A stretch of DNA of 16,990 bases, taken from CAZFPN01 sp044370655 (lineage in GTDB: Bacteria; Pseudomonadota; Alphaproteobacteria; Rickettsiales; Deianiraeaceae). Shown here one piece after another: positions 6,559 through 13,528 of this stretch. Each line of letters begins with the position of its first letter. Positions within the stretch are counted from its first letter, which is position 1. Below the pieces are notes generated by a model that ran no database searches, was not told where the DNA came from, and saw only the letters and a program-made list of their open reading frames with translations. The stretch is taken from contig JBILVD010000018.1 in the NCBI GenBank assembly GCA_044370655.1, forward strand, positions 1 through 16,990. The letters run 5' to 3'. The position numbers and the translations under genes were made by a program.

Positions 6559-7599
6559 ATGCAATATTTCGAAAAAAAGATAGAAAGTTTAACAGTCAGT
6601 GAAGTTTTATCTTTAACTGATGCCTTGCTTTCAAGCAAAGATGATGCAATTTTAAAAAGGCATATATTTGGCTTAAACACGCTTTTAATGGCAAGTGAAA
6701 ATGAAGTGTCTTTCTACTCAAATTCTAAATATGCTAAAGAATTGAGTGATACAAAAGCAGGATTATGCTTTATTAAACAGGAGGACGTCCATCGTTTAAA
6801 TCAAAATTCTATTGCTCTTATAAGCCGAGACCCTTACCTTTGTTTTGCAAAACTTCTAACACATTTTTATGGAAATAATGAGCTTGAAGGTTTAGAGATT
6901 GAGGGCATTCATACTTCCGCCTCTATTGCAAAAACTGCTAAGATTGGAAATGGAGTAAAACTAGCTCAAAATGTTGTTATATCAGAAAATGTGATTTTAG
7001 GAGATGGTGTCATAATTTTACCAAACACATTTATAGGATTTGGCGTGAAGATTGGTAAAAACACTATAATTCACGATAATTGCTCCATCATGTTTGCCGA
7101 AATTGGGGAGGAAAGCATAATTCGCTCTGGTGCTAGAATTGGAACTTCTGGCTTTGGATTTGCCCCAAACCTTAAGACGGGAAAACATGTTTACATACCT
7201 CAAATTTCAGGAGTTAAAATAGGTAATTTTGTTGATATTGGTGCAAATACAGTAATTGACAGGGGAGCTTTGGAAACAACAGAAATAATGGATAACGCAA
7301 AACTTGATAACCTAATTCAAATTGCACACGGAGTTAAAATTGGAACTTCCACATTTATTGCTGGGCAGGTTGGCATTGCTGGAAGCACGGAGGTTGGTAA
7401 TTTTTGCTTTCTAGGGGCTCAAGTGGGTGTGAACGGACATATAAAAATTGCAGACTTTACACAAGTTGGCGGTAAGGCTGGAGTTGTTAACTCTGTAAAA
7501 GAAAAGGGGCAAATTCTCTCTGGCTTTCCTGCTATTCCAAAGATACAGTGGAATAGAATGCAAGTAAAACTTAAAAAATTAATATCTAAAGAAAAATAA
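6559..7599 (+). CDS. lpxD: UDP-3-O-(3-hydroxyacyl)glucosamine N-acyltransferase LpxD
   Basis: LpxD adds the second 3-hydroxyacyl chain, from acyl-ACP, to UDP-3-O-acyl-glucosamine in lipid A synthesis. The 346-residue protein has the N-terminal uridine-binding domain (about 1-105), a left-handed beta helix of hexapeptide repeats from about 112 to 315, and a short helical C-terminus that in the family contacts ACP. The DRGALETTEI segment and QIAHGVKIG (254-262) are diagnostic; His257 is the expected catalytic His (His239 in E. coli LpxD). It begins one base after skp stops and ends one base before fabZ starts. Its presence shows the cell makes, or recently made, lipid A, which excludes Anaplasma/Ehrlichia/Wolbachia-type organisms. 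Confidence 0.96.
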   Translation: MQYFEKKIESLTVSEVLSLTDALLSSKDDAILKRHIFGLNTLLMASENEVSFYSNSKYAKELSDTKAGLCFIKQEDVHRLNQNSIALISRDPYLCFAKLLTHFYGNNELEGLEIEGIHTSASIAKTAKIGNGVKLAQNVVISENVILGDGVIILPNTFIGFGVKIGKNTIIHDNCSIMFAEIGEESIIRSGARIGTSGFGFAPNLKTGKHVYIPQISGVKIGNFVDIGANTVIDRGALETTEIMDNAKLDNLIQIAHGVKIGTSTFIAGQVGIAGSTEVGNFCFLGAQVGVNGHIKIADFTQVGGKAGVVNSVKEKGQILSGFPAIPKIQWNRMQVKLKKLISKEK

Positions 7600-7600
7600 C

Positions 7601-8062
7601 ATGTCTATTTTTGGAAATAAAACTTCGGTTAGTTTATCTATTGAAAGAATAATGGAGCTTTTACCTCATAGGTATCCATTTTTATTGATAGATAGAATAG
7701 AATCTCTTGATTTTCAATCTCAAACTGTTATTGCTATTAAAAACGTCACCACGAATGAACCATTCTTTCAAGGTCACTTCCCAAAAAAACCAATAATGCC
7801 AGGAGTTTTGATAATAGAGGCAATGGCTCAAGCATCTGGCGTTTACGCGCTTGAGGCGGACAAAACTTTGCAAGGCAGTTTGCCATTTTTTATCAGTATA
7901 GAAAACGCAAAATTTCGTTTACCTGTTGTTCCGGGAGATGTACTTAGAATTGAAGGAAAAGTTATAAAATCTAGAGGGGCCCTTTCTAAATTTGAATGCT
8001 TTGCATATGTTGATGGAAAGCTCGTAACGGAAGCAATTTTAACGGCAAAAATTATGTTATAA
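7601..8062 (+). CDS. fabZ: 3-hydroxyacyl-[acyl-carrier-protein] dehydratase FabZ
   Basis: FabZ dehydrates 3-hydroxyacyl-ACP in type II fatty acid synthesis. It competes with LpxA and LpxD for the same 3-hydroxyacyl-ACP pool, so its place beside lpxD is functionally meaningful. The 153-residue hot-dog protein carries the catalytic His59 in QGHFPKKPIMPG (57-68) and catalytic Glu73 in LIIEAMAQASG (70-80). LLPHRYPFLLIDRI (20-33) is the usual N-terminal signature. It is separated from lpxD by one base and from pgpA by two bases. Length and motifs are normal. lpxA, the usual next gene, is absent, and pgpA takes its place. Confidence 0.97.
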   Translation: MSIFGNKTSVSLSIERIMELLPHRYPFLLIDRIESLDFQSQTVIAIKNVTTNEPFFQGHFPKKPIMPGVLIIEAMAQASGVYALEADKTLQGSLPFFISIENAKFRLPVVPGDVLRIEGKVIKSRGALSKFECFAYVDGKLVTEAILTAKIML

Positions 8063-8064
8063 AT

Positions 8065-8538
8065 ATGAACTTTTTACTTGCTAAAATTATATCAACCTTT
8101 TTCTTTGTGGGTCAAATAAAAAAAGCTCCTGGAACTTTTGGCACAATTGCTGGAATTTTGGTTATCTTTCCTATATTTCATCAAATTTCTCTTTATGATT
8201 TTCAATATATCTTATACGCAACTTTTGTTTTAGGAACAATTGCAACACATAAATACATTGAAATTACCAAAAGGTTGGACCCGAAAGAAGTTGTAATAGA
8301 CGAGGTTGTTGGAGTGTGGATTGCATTATTTTTTGTCAAGTTTTTCACTCCTGAAGCGAGCGACTTACTCACATTTAGCTTGTCTTTTCTATTATTCCGT
8401 TTTTTTGATATTTTAAAGCCATTTCCTATATCTTATCTTGACAAAAACCTCAAAAATGCACTTGGAGTAATGTTAGATGACGTTTTAGCTGGAATTTTTG
8501 CGGGAATTTGCACAGTTTTACTAATTAAAGTTTTATGA
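8065..8538 (+). CDS. pgpA: Phosphatidylglycerophosphatase A
   Basis: PgpA removes the phosphate from phosphatidylglycerophosphate to give phosphatidylglycerol, at the inner membrane. The 157-residue protein has the family motifs: KKAPGTFGTIAGI (19-31), VIDEVVGVWIA (77-87) with Asp79-Glu80, RFFDILKPFPI (112-122) with Asp115, and GVMLDDVLAGI (134-144) with Asp138-Asp139. These acidic residues are the expected Mg2+ and substrate sites. Between them lie about three to four hydrophobic segments. It follows fabZ after two bases and its stop overlaps the ruvA start by 4 bases, so it is embedded in the operon. Confidence 0.93.
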   Translation: MNFLLAKIISTFFFVGQIKKAPGTFGTIAGILVIFPIFHQISLYDFQYILYATFVLGTIATHKYIEITKRLDPKEVVIDEVVGVWIALFFVKFFTPEASDLLTFSLSFLLFRFFDILKPFPISYLDKNLKNALGVMLDDVLAGIFAGICTVLLIKVL

Positions 8539-9170
8539 TAGGATTTTTGGAAGGAGAAATTAAAGCAATTGGAGAAGACTTTTTATTGGTTAAAACATCG
8601 GGCGGAGTTGGGTATGTAGTTTTTTGCCCTGCGGGAATTTTAGCAAAACAAAGCCTTGGAAATTCTACTTCTTTATTTATAGAAACGATAGTAAAAGAGG
8701 ACTCTATAACACTTTTTGGTTTTGAAACATACAAAGAATTAATATGGTTTCGCTCGCTTTTAAAAGTTTCTGGAGTGGGGGCTAAAATTGCTCTACTTAT
8801 TCTTTCTTCTTTTAAGATTAATGACATCATTTTTGCTATAGAAAACGGACAAAAAGACTTCTTCACATCTATCTCTGGCGTGGGAGATAAACTGGCAGTT
8901 CGTCTTGCAGGGGAGATGAAAAAAGAACCTAAAAAGAATGCTTCCGTGCTTACCTCCACTCTTATTTCAAACTACACTCACGAGGAGGAAAAAGCCCCTG
9001 AAAGTGCTTCATTCAACTTAGTGAGAGATGCAAGCTTAGCGCTGGAAAGTTTAGGTTTTGCAAAGCAAAATGCTTACTCTGTTTGCCTTTCCGCTTTTAA
9101 TGAAAACCCGCAAATCTCATTGAGCGACTTAATCAAACTCGGTCTCAAAAATTTAAAAGAAAATAATTGA
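8535..9170 (+). CDS. ruvA: Holliday junction branch migration protein RuvA
   Basis: RuvA binds four-way junctions as a tetramer and loads the RuvB motor. The 211-residue protein has the N-terminal OB-fold (1-62) with the start MIGFLEGEI, and the acidic pin Glu55-Asp56 in VKEDSITLFGF, matching Glu55-Asp56 of E. coli RuvA. Two helix-hairpin-helix motifs, LLKVSGVGAKIAL (75-87) and SISGVGDKLAVRL (112-124), contact DNA. A less conserved linker (about 130-160) leads to the small RuvB-binding domain III (about 163-209). It overlaps pgpA by 4 bases. ruvB, often the next gene, is not here: fumC follows, apparently with its own promoter. Confidence 0.96.
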   Translation: MIGFLEGEIKAIGEDFLLVKTSGGVGYVVFCPAGILAKQSLGNSTSLFIETIVKEDSITLFGFETYKELIWFRSLLKVSGVGAKIALLILSSFKINDIIFAIENGQKDFFTSISGVGDKLAVRLAGEMKKEPKKNASVLTSTLISNYTHEEEKAPESASFNLVRDASLALESLGFAKQNAYSVCLSAFNENPQISLSDLIKLGLKNLKENN

Positions 9171-9188
9171 TTGAAGCAAATTTCCTTG

Positions 9189-9218
9189 TTGACATTTTCT
9201 TAGCTGTTGCTTTAGAAT
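9189..9218 (+). promoter_or_regulatory. Promoter-like sequence for fumC
   Basis: TTGACA (9189-9194) is followed after 18 bases by TAGAAT (9213-9218), one mismatch from TATAAT. A start site near 9225 would leave a leader of about 17 bases before the ATG at 9242. It lies in the 71-base gap between ruvA and fumC and is the best sigma-70-type match I see in the window. Confidence 0.6.
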
Positions 9219-9241
9219 ATATTAAAATGATTTTATTTTTT

Positions 9242-10834
9242 ATGACATTAGATTTTAGAGTGGAAACAGACACAATGGGGGAGGTTAAAGTTCCTTCAAG
9301 CAAGTATTATGGGGCTCAAACACAGCGTTCTATACAAAACTTTCCTATTTGCGTGCAAACTCACAAAATGCCAAAAGAGGTTATCAAGGCTATGCTCTTG
9401 GTAAAAAAAGGGGCAGCGATGACAAATAAAGAAATAGTTAGGAAGTATCCTAGTGACACAGAATATAAAAAATATTCCCCTGAAATTGCGGATAAAATAA
9501 TTTGGGCGGTAGATGAAATTTTGAGCAAATTTGACTGGTTTTACGAGCATGAATTTCCTCTTGTTGTGTGGCAAACGGGCTCTGGCACGCAAACTAACAT
9601 GAATGTGAATGAGGTTATCGCTTCTGTTGCAAATGAGAAAGAGACAGGAAAAAAGGGAGGAAAGACACCCGTTCACCCTAATGACCATGTAAATTTAGGG
9701 CAGTCTTCAAACGACACCTTTCCAACGGCAATGCATATTGGAGCGGCACTTGCTTTGTTTGAAAAGCTCTTCCCTGCTTTGTTTAGGCTTTCAACGGCAC
9801 TTTTTGAGAAGGTTGAAGAGTTTAAAGATATAGTAAAAATAGGAAGAACTCACACGCAAGATGCAACTCCTGTAACTTTAGGTCAGGAATTTTCTGGTTA
9901 TTTTCATCAAATTGGAGATGTTATATCCTCCATTTACGAAAAGTCGCTTGGAGTTTTTGGTTTAGCTCAAGGGGGAACGGCGGTTGGAACAGGGCTTAAT
10001 TGCCATAGGGAATTTGCTTCTAACTTTGCTTCTAAAATCACGGAGATTACAGGAATGAAGGAGCTTGCAGAGAGAATTGTGGAGTTGGACGAGCAACTTG
10101 ATGAACTTTCTGAGAGTTGTTTTATTGATGACGGACTTTCTATTATTGATGCTAGAAGTGGGAATGAAAGGGAGATTTATATTGGGGAGTTTTACACAGC
10201 ATTTAATAAGTTTAAAGCACTTGCTACAAATGATGAATTAGTGGACTTGCATGGAAGTTTAAACACTTTAGCGGTTTCTTTGATGAAAATGGCAAATGAT
10301 ATTAGGTTTTTAGCATCAGGTCCTCGTTCTGGACTGGGAGAGATTAGCCTGCCTGAAAACGAGCCGGGGTCTTCCATTATGCCCGGTAAGGTTAATCCTA
10401 CTCAATGTGAGGCTTTAACTATGATTTGTGCTCAAGTTATGGGGAATAATGTTGCAATTACAGTTGGTGGAATGAGCGGACACTTCGAGCTTAACGTTTT
10501 TAGACCGATGATAATTAAAAATATCTTGGAAAGTATTAATATTTTAAGTGAAGGAATTGAAAGTTTTGTTGAAAACTGCCTTATTGGAATTGTGGCAAAT
10601 GAAGCTAGAATTAAGGAATTAGTGGAGCAGTCTCTAATGCTTGTAACGGCTTTAAATCCTTTTGTAGGGTATGAAACTGCGGCTAAAATTGCAAAAAATG
10701 CTCATAAAAAAGGTACGACTTTGAAGGAAAGTGCAAAAGAGCTTGGAGTTTTGACTGAAGAAGGTGGGGAAGGTAAGGTGAAACTTAACGAATGGGAGAA
10801 GATAATGGATGCAAGCAAAATGGTTGGAGAGTAA
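9242..10834 (+). CDS. fumC: Class II fumarate hydratase FumC with an internal insertion
   Basis: FumC interconverts fumarate and malate in the TCA cycle without an iron-sulfur cluster. I chose ATG 9242 (530 residues), because the protein then begins MTLDFRVETDTMGEV like other fumarases; the open frame from TTG 9167 would add 25 hydrophobic residues and cover the promoter. Active-site segments are intact: SGTQTNMNVNEV (114-125), PVHPNDHVNLGQSSNDTFPT (143-162), GRTHTQDATP (201-210) with His204, and GSSIMPGKVNP (376-386) with Ser378 (Ser318 in E. coli). The family is usually about 460-467 residues. The excess is mainly an acidic insert of about 44 residues after TG (270-271), ending before EFYTAFNKFKALATND (316-330), where ordinary fumarases read straight through. 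Smaller additions lie around 67-79 and 132-141, and the C-terminus may be slightly longer. The conserved core argues that it is active. Confidence 0.95.
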   Translation: MTLDFRVETDTMGEVKVPSSKYYGAQTQRSIQNFPICVQTHKMPKEVIKAMLLVKKGAAMTNKEIVRKYPSDTEYKKYSPEIADKIIWAVDEILSKFDWFYEHEFPLVVWQTGSGTQTNMNVNEVIASVANEKETGKKGGKTPVHPNDHVNLGQSSNDTFPTAMHIGAALALFEKLFPALFRLSTALFEKVEEFKDIVKIGRTHTQDATPVTLGQEFSGYFHQIGDVISSIYEKSLGVFGLAQGGTAVGTGLNCHREFASNFASKITEITGMKELAERIVELDEQLDELSESCFIDDGLSIIDARSGNEREIYIGEFYTAFNKFKALATNDELVDLHGSLNTLAVSLMKMANDIRFLASGPRSGLGEISLPENEPGSSIMPGKVNPTQCEALTMICAQVMGNNVAITVGGMSGHFELNVFRPMIIKNILESINILSEGIESFVENCLIGIVANEARIKELVEQSLMLVTALNPFVGYETAAKIAKNAHKKGTTLKESAKELGVLTEEGGEGKVKLNEWEKIMDASKMVGE

Positions 10835-11062
10835 GATTTATCTTCCGTTAGGATATAAAAACTTCACAAGTCAATAATTTAAAACCAATCAATATTAAAC
10901 AAAAATAAATCAAAACCATTGAGTTCTTGATTGAAAAAACCTTTTTTTCACAAGCTCTATTAATTTTGCATTAGCATAAAACTCTTTTTTAATCAAACCA
11001 TCATCATCTCTTTCTTTTGTTTTGTTTAGATTGATTTACCGCTTCCATATCAATCAATTACC

Positions 11063-11388
11063 TTATTCTCCATATTCAAATTTTATTCTATTTTGTCTAA
11101 AGAGCATTGAAAAAATGAATAAGTCTGATAATTCTTGCACGAAAGCAATTTTATAATATTCATCTAACATAAATTTTGGCACTAATAAATTTGCTACGAA
11201 ACGGTCAGTCTCTTTCTCCCTCCAGTCTTTTTTTTCCACATTGAAAACTGCATCTCTAAACAACACTTGATAACTTGAATACTGATGCGATTATTCACTT
11301 CTACTCCACTTTCTTTAAAAATACGAGGGTTCGCATATGGAAAAGTTTGCTTTTTATGCCTTTGTAAAACGGTTTTGCTATTTTGCAA
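11063..11388 (-). pseudogene. Decayed ImmA/IrrE-type metallopeptidase gene
   Basis: The C-terminal open part (11063-11266, plus a few upstream codons) reads DWREKETDRFVANLLVPKFM, matching the ImmA/IrrE segment E-x-EAN-x-FA-x-LLMP, and ends VQELSDLFIFSMLFRQNRIK, matching the family's l-a-x-x-F-x-VS-x-x-A-m-x-x-RLK tail. The HExxH zinc motif should lie just before. In that frame only SHQYSSYQVLFRD is found (11290-11252), preceded by a stop at 11291-11293, so the Glu and second His are gone. A different frame (11388 to about 11282) carries PYANPRIFKESGVEVNNRI, which looks like the region before HExxH, suggesting a frameshift plus local loss at about 11280-11293. Family members cleave repressors or act in toxin-antitoxin-like pairs with an HTH protein on mobile elements; no HTH partner is visible. 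As it stands it cannot be a zinc peptidase. Confidence 0.6.
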
Positions 11389-11438
11389 GGCTTATTAAAT
11401 ATATTTTCGGCAAGCAAAAATTCTTTTTTATTTTAATC

Positions 11439-11466
11439 TTTACAAATTAAAAAATCCATTTACAAT
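11439..11466 (+). promoter_or_regulatory. Promoter-like sequence for pccB
   Basis: TTTACA (11439-11444) and TACAAT (11461-11466) are spaced by 16 bases, each one mismatch from consensus, and lie 24 bases before the pccB ATG. A second TTTACA (11459-11464) with TATTTT (11481-11486) is a weaker alternative. Promoter calls in DNA this AT-rich are uncertain. Confidence 0.4.
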
Positions 11467-11490
11467 TAAATTAATATTGTTATTTTAAAC

Positions 11491-13032
11491 ATGCTTAGAA
11501 GAAAGACAGTTGCAGAGCAATTAATGGAAAAAAGGGCGGAAGCTCAGGCGGGAGGTGGGGCAGGCAAAATTCATGCTCAACACTCTAAAGGCAAATTAAC
11601 GGCGAGGGAGAGGCTTGACGTCCTTCTTGATGAAGGGTCTTTTGAAGAATATGGGCTTTATGTTGAACATCGCTCCACTGATTTTGGGCTTGAAAAACAA
11701 ATTACAGCAGGAGACGGAGTGGTGACAGGCTATGGCACTATATTTGGTCGCCCTGTTATGGTTTATAGTCAAGATTTTACCGTCCTTGGAGGGTCCTTAA
11801 GTGAAACTCAGGCTGAAAAAATCTGTAAAATACTAGACAAAGCAAGAGACATGAAAATCCCTGTTATTGGAGTTAATGATAGCGGTGGAGCTAGAATTCA
11901 AGAAGGTGTAAAATCTCTTGGAGGGTATGGTGATATATTCCAAAGAAATGTTGATCTATCTGGAGTTGTGCCTCAAATTTCTTTAATCATGGGGCCTTGT
12001 GCGGGCGGAGCTGTCTACTCCCCTGCTCTAACGGACTTTATTTTTATGGTAGAAAATAGCTCTTATATGTTTGTTACGGGTCCTGATGTTGTTAAAACCG
12101 TGACAAATGAGGAGATTTCTAAAGAAGATTTAGGCGGGGCTAAACTACATGCCAAAAAAACTGGAGTTGTAGATGGGGCATTTAAAGATGATGTAACTCT
12201 TTTGCTTCAAATGAGGAGGCTTCTTTCTTTTTTGCCACTTTCAAACACTGACAAGCTTCCCGAACTTGAACCTTCCGACCCTATAGATAGAAGAAACTTT
12301 GAGTTAGACGACTTAGTGCCTGAAAACCCTAACAAGCCTTACGATATGCGTGAACTTGTGATGAAGATTATTGATGAAGAAGATTTTTTTGAGATTAAAC
12401 CTGAATTTGCAAAAAATATCATAACTGGTTTTGGAAGAATTGGAGGTAAAACAGTTGGAATTGTTGCAAATCAACCTTTGCAACTAGCGGGCTGTCTTGA
12501 CATTAACTCTAGTGCTAAAGCAGGTAGATTTATCAGATTTTGCGATGCATTTAATATACCAATTGTAAGCCTTGTTGACGTTCCTGGTTTTTTACCCGGT
12601 AAGGACCAAGAATATAATGGAATAATTAAACATGGAGCAAAGCTACTTTATGCATATGCAGAGGCAACCGTCCCTAAAATAACGATAATTACAAGAAAGG
12701 CTTATGGAGGAGCTTACATTGTTATGGGCTCTAAACACTTGAAGGGGGATATAAACTACGCATGGGCAAACACTGAAATTGCAGTTATGGGGGCTAAAGG
12801 AGCTGTTGAAATTTTGTTTAAAAAGGATAAAGATGATGCAGAAAAAATACAGGAGCACGTTCAAAACTATATGCAGAAGTTTGTAAGCCCAATTTCGGCG
12901 GCATCTCGTGGATTTATTGATGAGATAATTAGTCCTAACAACACTAGATGGAGGATATATCACGCTCTACTTTTACTAGAACGTAAAACACAAATTAAAC
13001 CTTGGAAAAAGCATGACAACCTACCACTTTAA
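11491..13032 (+). CDS. pccB: Propionyl-CoA (acyl-CoA) carboxylase beta subunit
   Basis: PccB is the carboxyltransferase subunit that moves carboxybiotin's CO2 to propionyl-CoA, giving methylmalonyl-CoA. The 513-residue protein has two crotonase-like domains (about 1-260 and 275-505). Visible signatures are GKLTARERLDVLLDEGSFEE (34-53), the oxyanion-hole region GPCAGGAVYSPALTDFIFM (168-186), and RKAYGGAYIVMGSKHL (402-417) followed by YAWANTEIAVMGAKGAVEI (423-441). Ile410 stands in GGAY-x-VM where PccB proteins usually have Asp, a position recalled as controlling propionyl versus acetyl preference in the Streptomyces enzymes. The biotin-carrying alpha subunit (pccA) is not adjacent, so it must be elsewhere or missing. 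The gene overlaps the next one by 20 bases. Rickettsiales commonly keep pccB, which fits the other hints of origin. Confidence 0.93.
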   Translation: MLRRKTVAEQLMEKRAEAQAGGGAGKIHAQHSKGKLTARERLDVLLDEGSFEEYGLYVEHRSTDFGLEKQITAGDGVVTGYGTIFGRPVMVYSQDFTVLGGSLSETQAEKICKILDKARDMKIPVIGVNDSGGARIQEGVKSLGGYGDIFQRNVDLSGVVPQISLIMGPCAGGAVYSPALTDFIFMVENSSYMFVTGPDVVKTVTNEEISKEDLGGAKLHAKKTGVVDGAFKDDVTLLLQMRRLLSFLPLSNTDKLPELEPSDPIDRRNFELDDLVPENPNKPYDMRELVMKIIDEEDFFEIKPEFAKNIITGFGRIGGKTVGIVANQPLQLAGCLDINSSAKAGRFIRFCDAFNIPIVSLVDVPGFLPGKDQEYNGIIKHGAKLLYAYAEATVPKITIITRKAYGGAYIVMGSKHLKGDINYAWANTEIAVMGAKGAVEILFKKDKDDAEKIQEHVQNYMQKFVSPISAASRGFIDEIISPNNTRWRIYHALLLLERKTQIKPWKKHDNLPL

Positions 13033-13528
13033 AAGAGGAAGTAAGAATTTTGTTTCACAAAAAGATACATTTTTTGGATACTTAAGCTTTTTAAGCATCG
13101 TATTTTTGATTTTTATATTCCATATTATAAATATACCGAGATTTTTTGGAGGAGAGTTTCATTTATTTTTGTTTGATTTGGGGCTTTTTTATCTTATTTT
13201 GGTAAAAAACGAAAGGTTTCATTTTCTTACTATTTTTTGCTTTTATTTAATGTTAGACTTGCTAGAAGGAGGAATTGCAGGGCTCTCCTTCCCTGTATTT
13301 TTGTTAAGTTTTTTGATTGCTAAAATTTTGTTAAATTTGTTACCTTCCATTGCTGGCTTTATTCTTGCGTCTTTAGGTTTTTTAGCTTTATTAAGTGTAA
13401 TGAAAATTTTAGGTTTATATATTTTTGCAATTGAAGTAAGCTCTTCATATTTATTTAAATTTCTTGCAAAAAGCATTCTATATAGTGTTTTATTTTTTAC
13501 GAACTTTTTACTTATATCTCAAAGATGA
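13013..13528 (+). CDS. mreD: Probable rod shape-determining membrane protein MreD
   Basis: MreD is a small polytopic membrane protein of the elongasome, partner of MreC and RodA. This 171-residue protein is almost wholly hydrophobic, with about five membrane spans from about 22 on, after a polar N-terminus of about 20 residues. FYLMLDLLEGGIAGLSFPVF (78-97) resembles the conserved MreD segment with G-l-l-x-Dll-x-g-x-p-l-G, the best evidence for the family. MreD diverges fast, so the call rests on length, topology, this motif and the gene that follows, a wall-cleaving enzyme. It starts 20 bases inside pccB and its stop overlaps the next start by 4 bases. Other small membrane proteins cannot be excluded. 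Confidence 0.65.
   Translation: MTTYHFKRGSKNFVSQKDTFFGYLSFLSIVFLIFIFHIINIPRFFGGEFHLFLFDLGLFYLILVKNERFHFLTIFCFYLMLDLLEGGIAGLSFPVFLLSFLIAKILLNLLPSIAGFILASLGFLALLSVMKILGLYIFAIEVSSSYLFKFLAKSILYSVLFFTNFLLISQR

Larger units (their letters stand above)
10835..11490. other. Gene-poor interval between fumC and pccB
   Basis: This 656-base stretch has no intact gene. Its main content is the minus-strand ImmA/IrrE-like relic (11063-11388). Past the relic on the minus strand, 10910-11035 is stop-free for about 41 codons and reads as a Lys-rich helix-like peptide (with KKEFYANAKLIELVKKRFF) that I do not recognise. A 7-base inverted repeat, GATTGAT (11029-11035) and ATCAATC (11049-11055), lies between them without a T-run. 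The right-hand end holds a promoter-like sequence for pccB. No terminator is evident after fumC, and no tRNA. Confidence 0.55.

Noticed and set aside
9167..9241. N-terminal extension of FumC from a TTG, adding 25 hydrophobic residues
   Set aside because: The extension is not part of the fumarase family, begins at a TTG inside the ruvA stop, and covers a good TTGACA/TAGAAT promoter-like sequence.
11029..11055. Inverted repeat GATTGAT / ATCAATC as a terminator
   Set aside because: A 7-base AT-rich stem with a 13-base loop and no T-run on either strand; likely chance.
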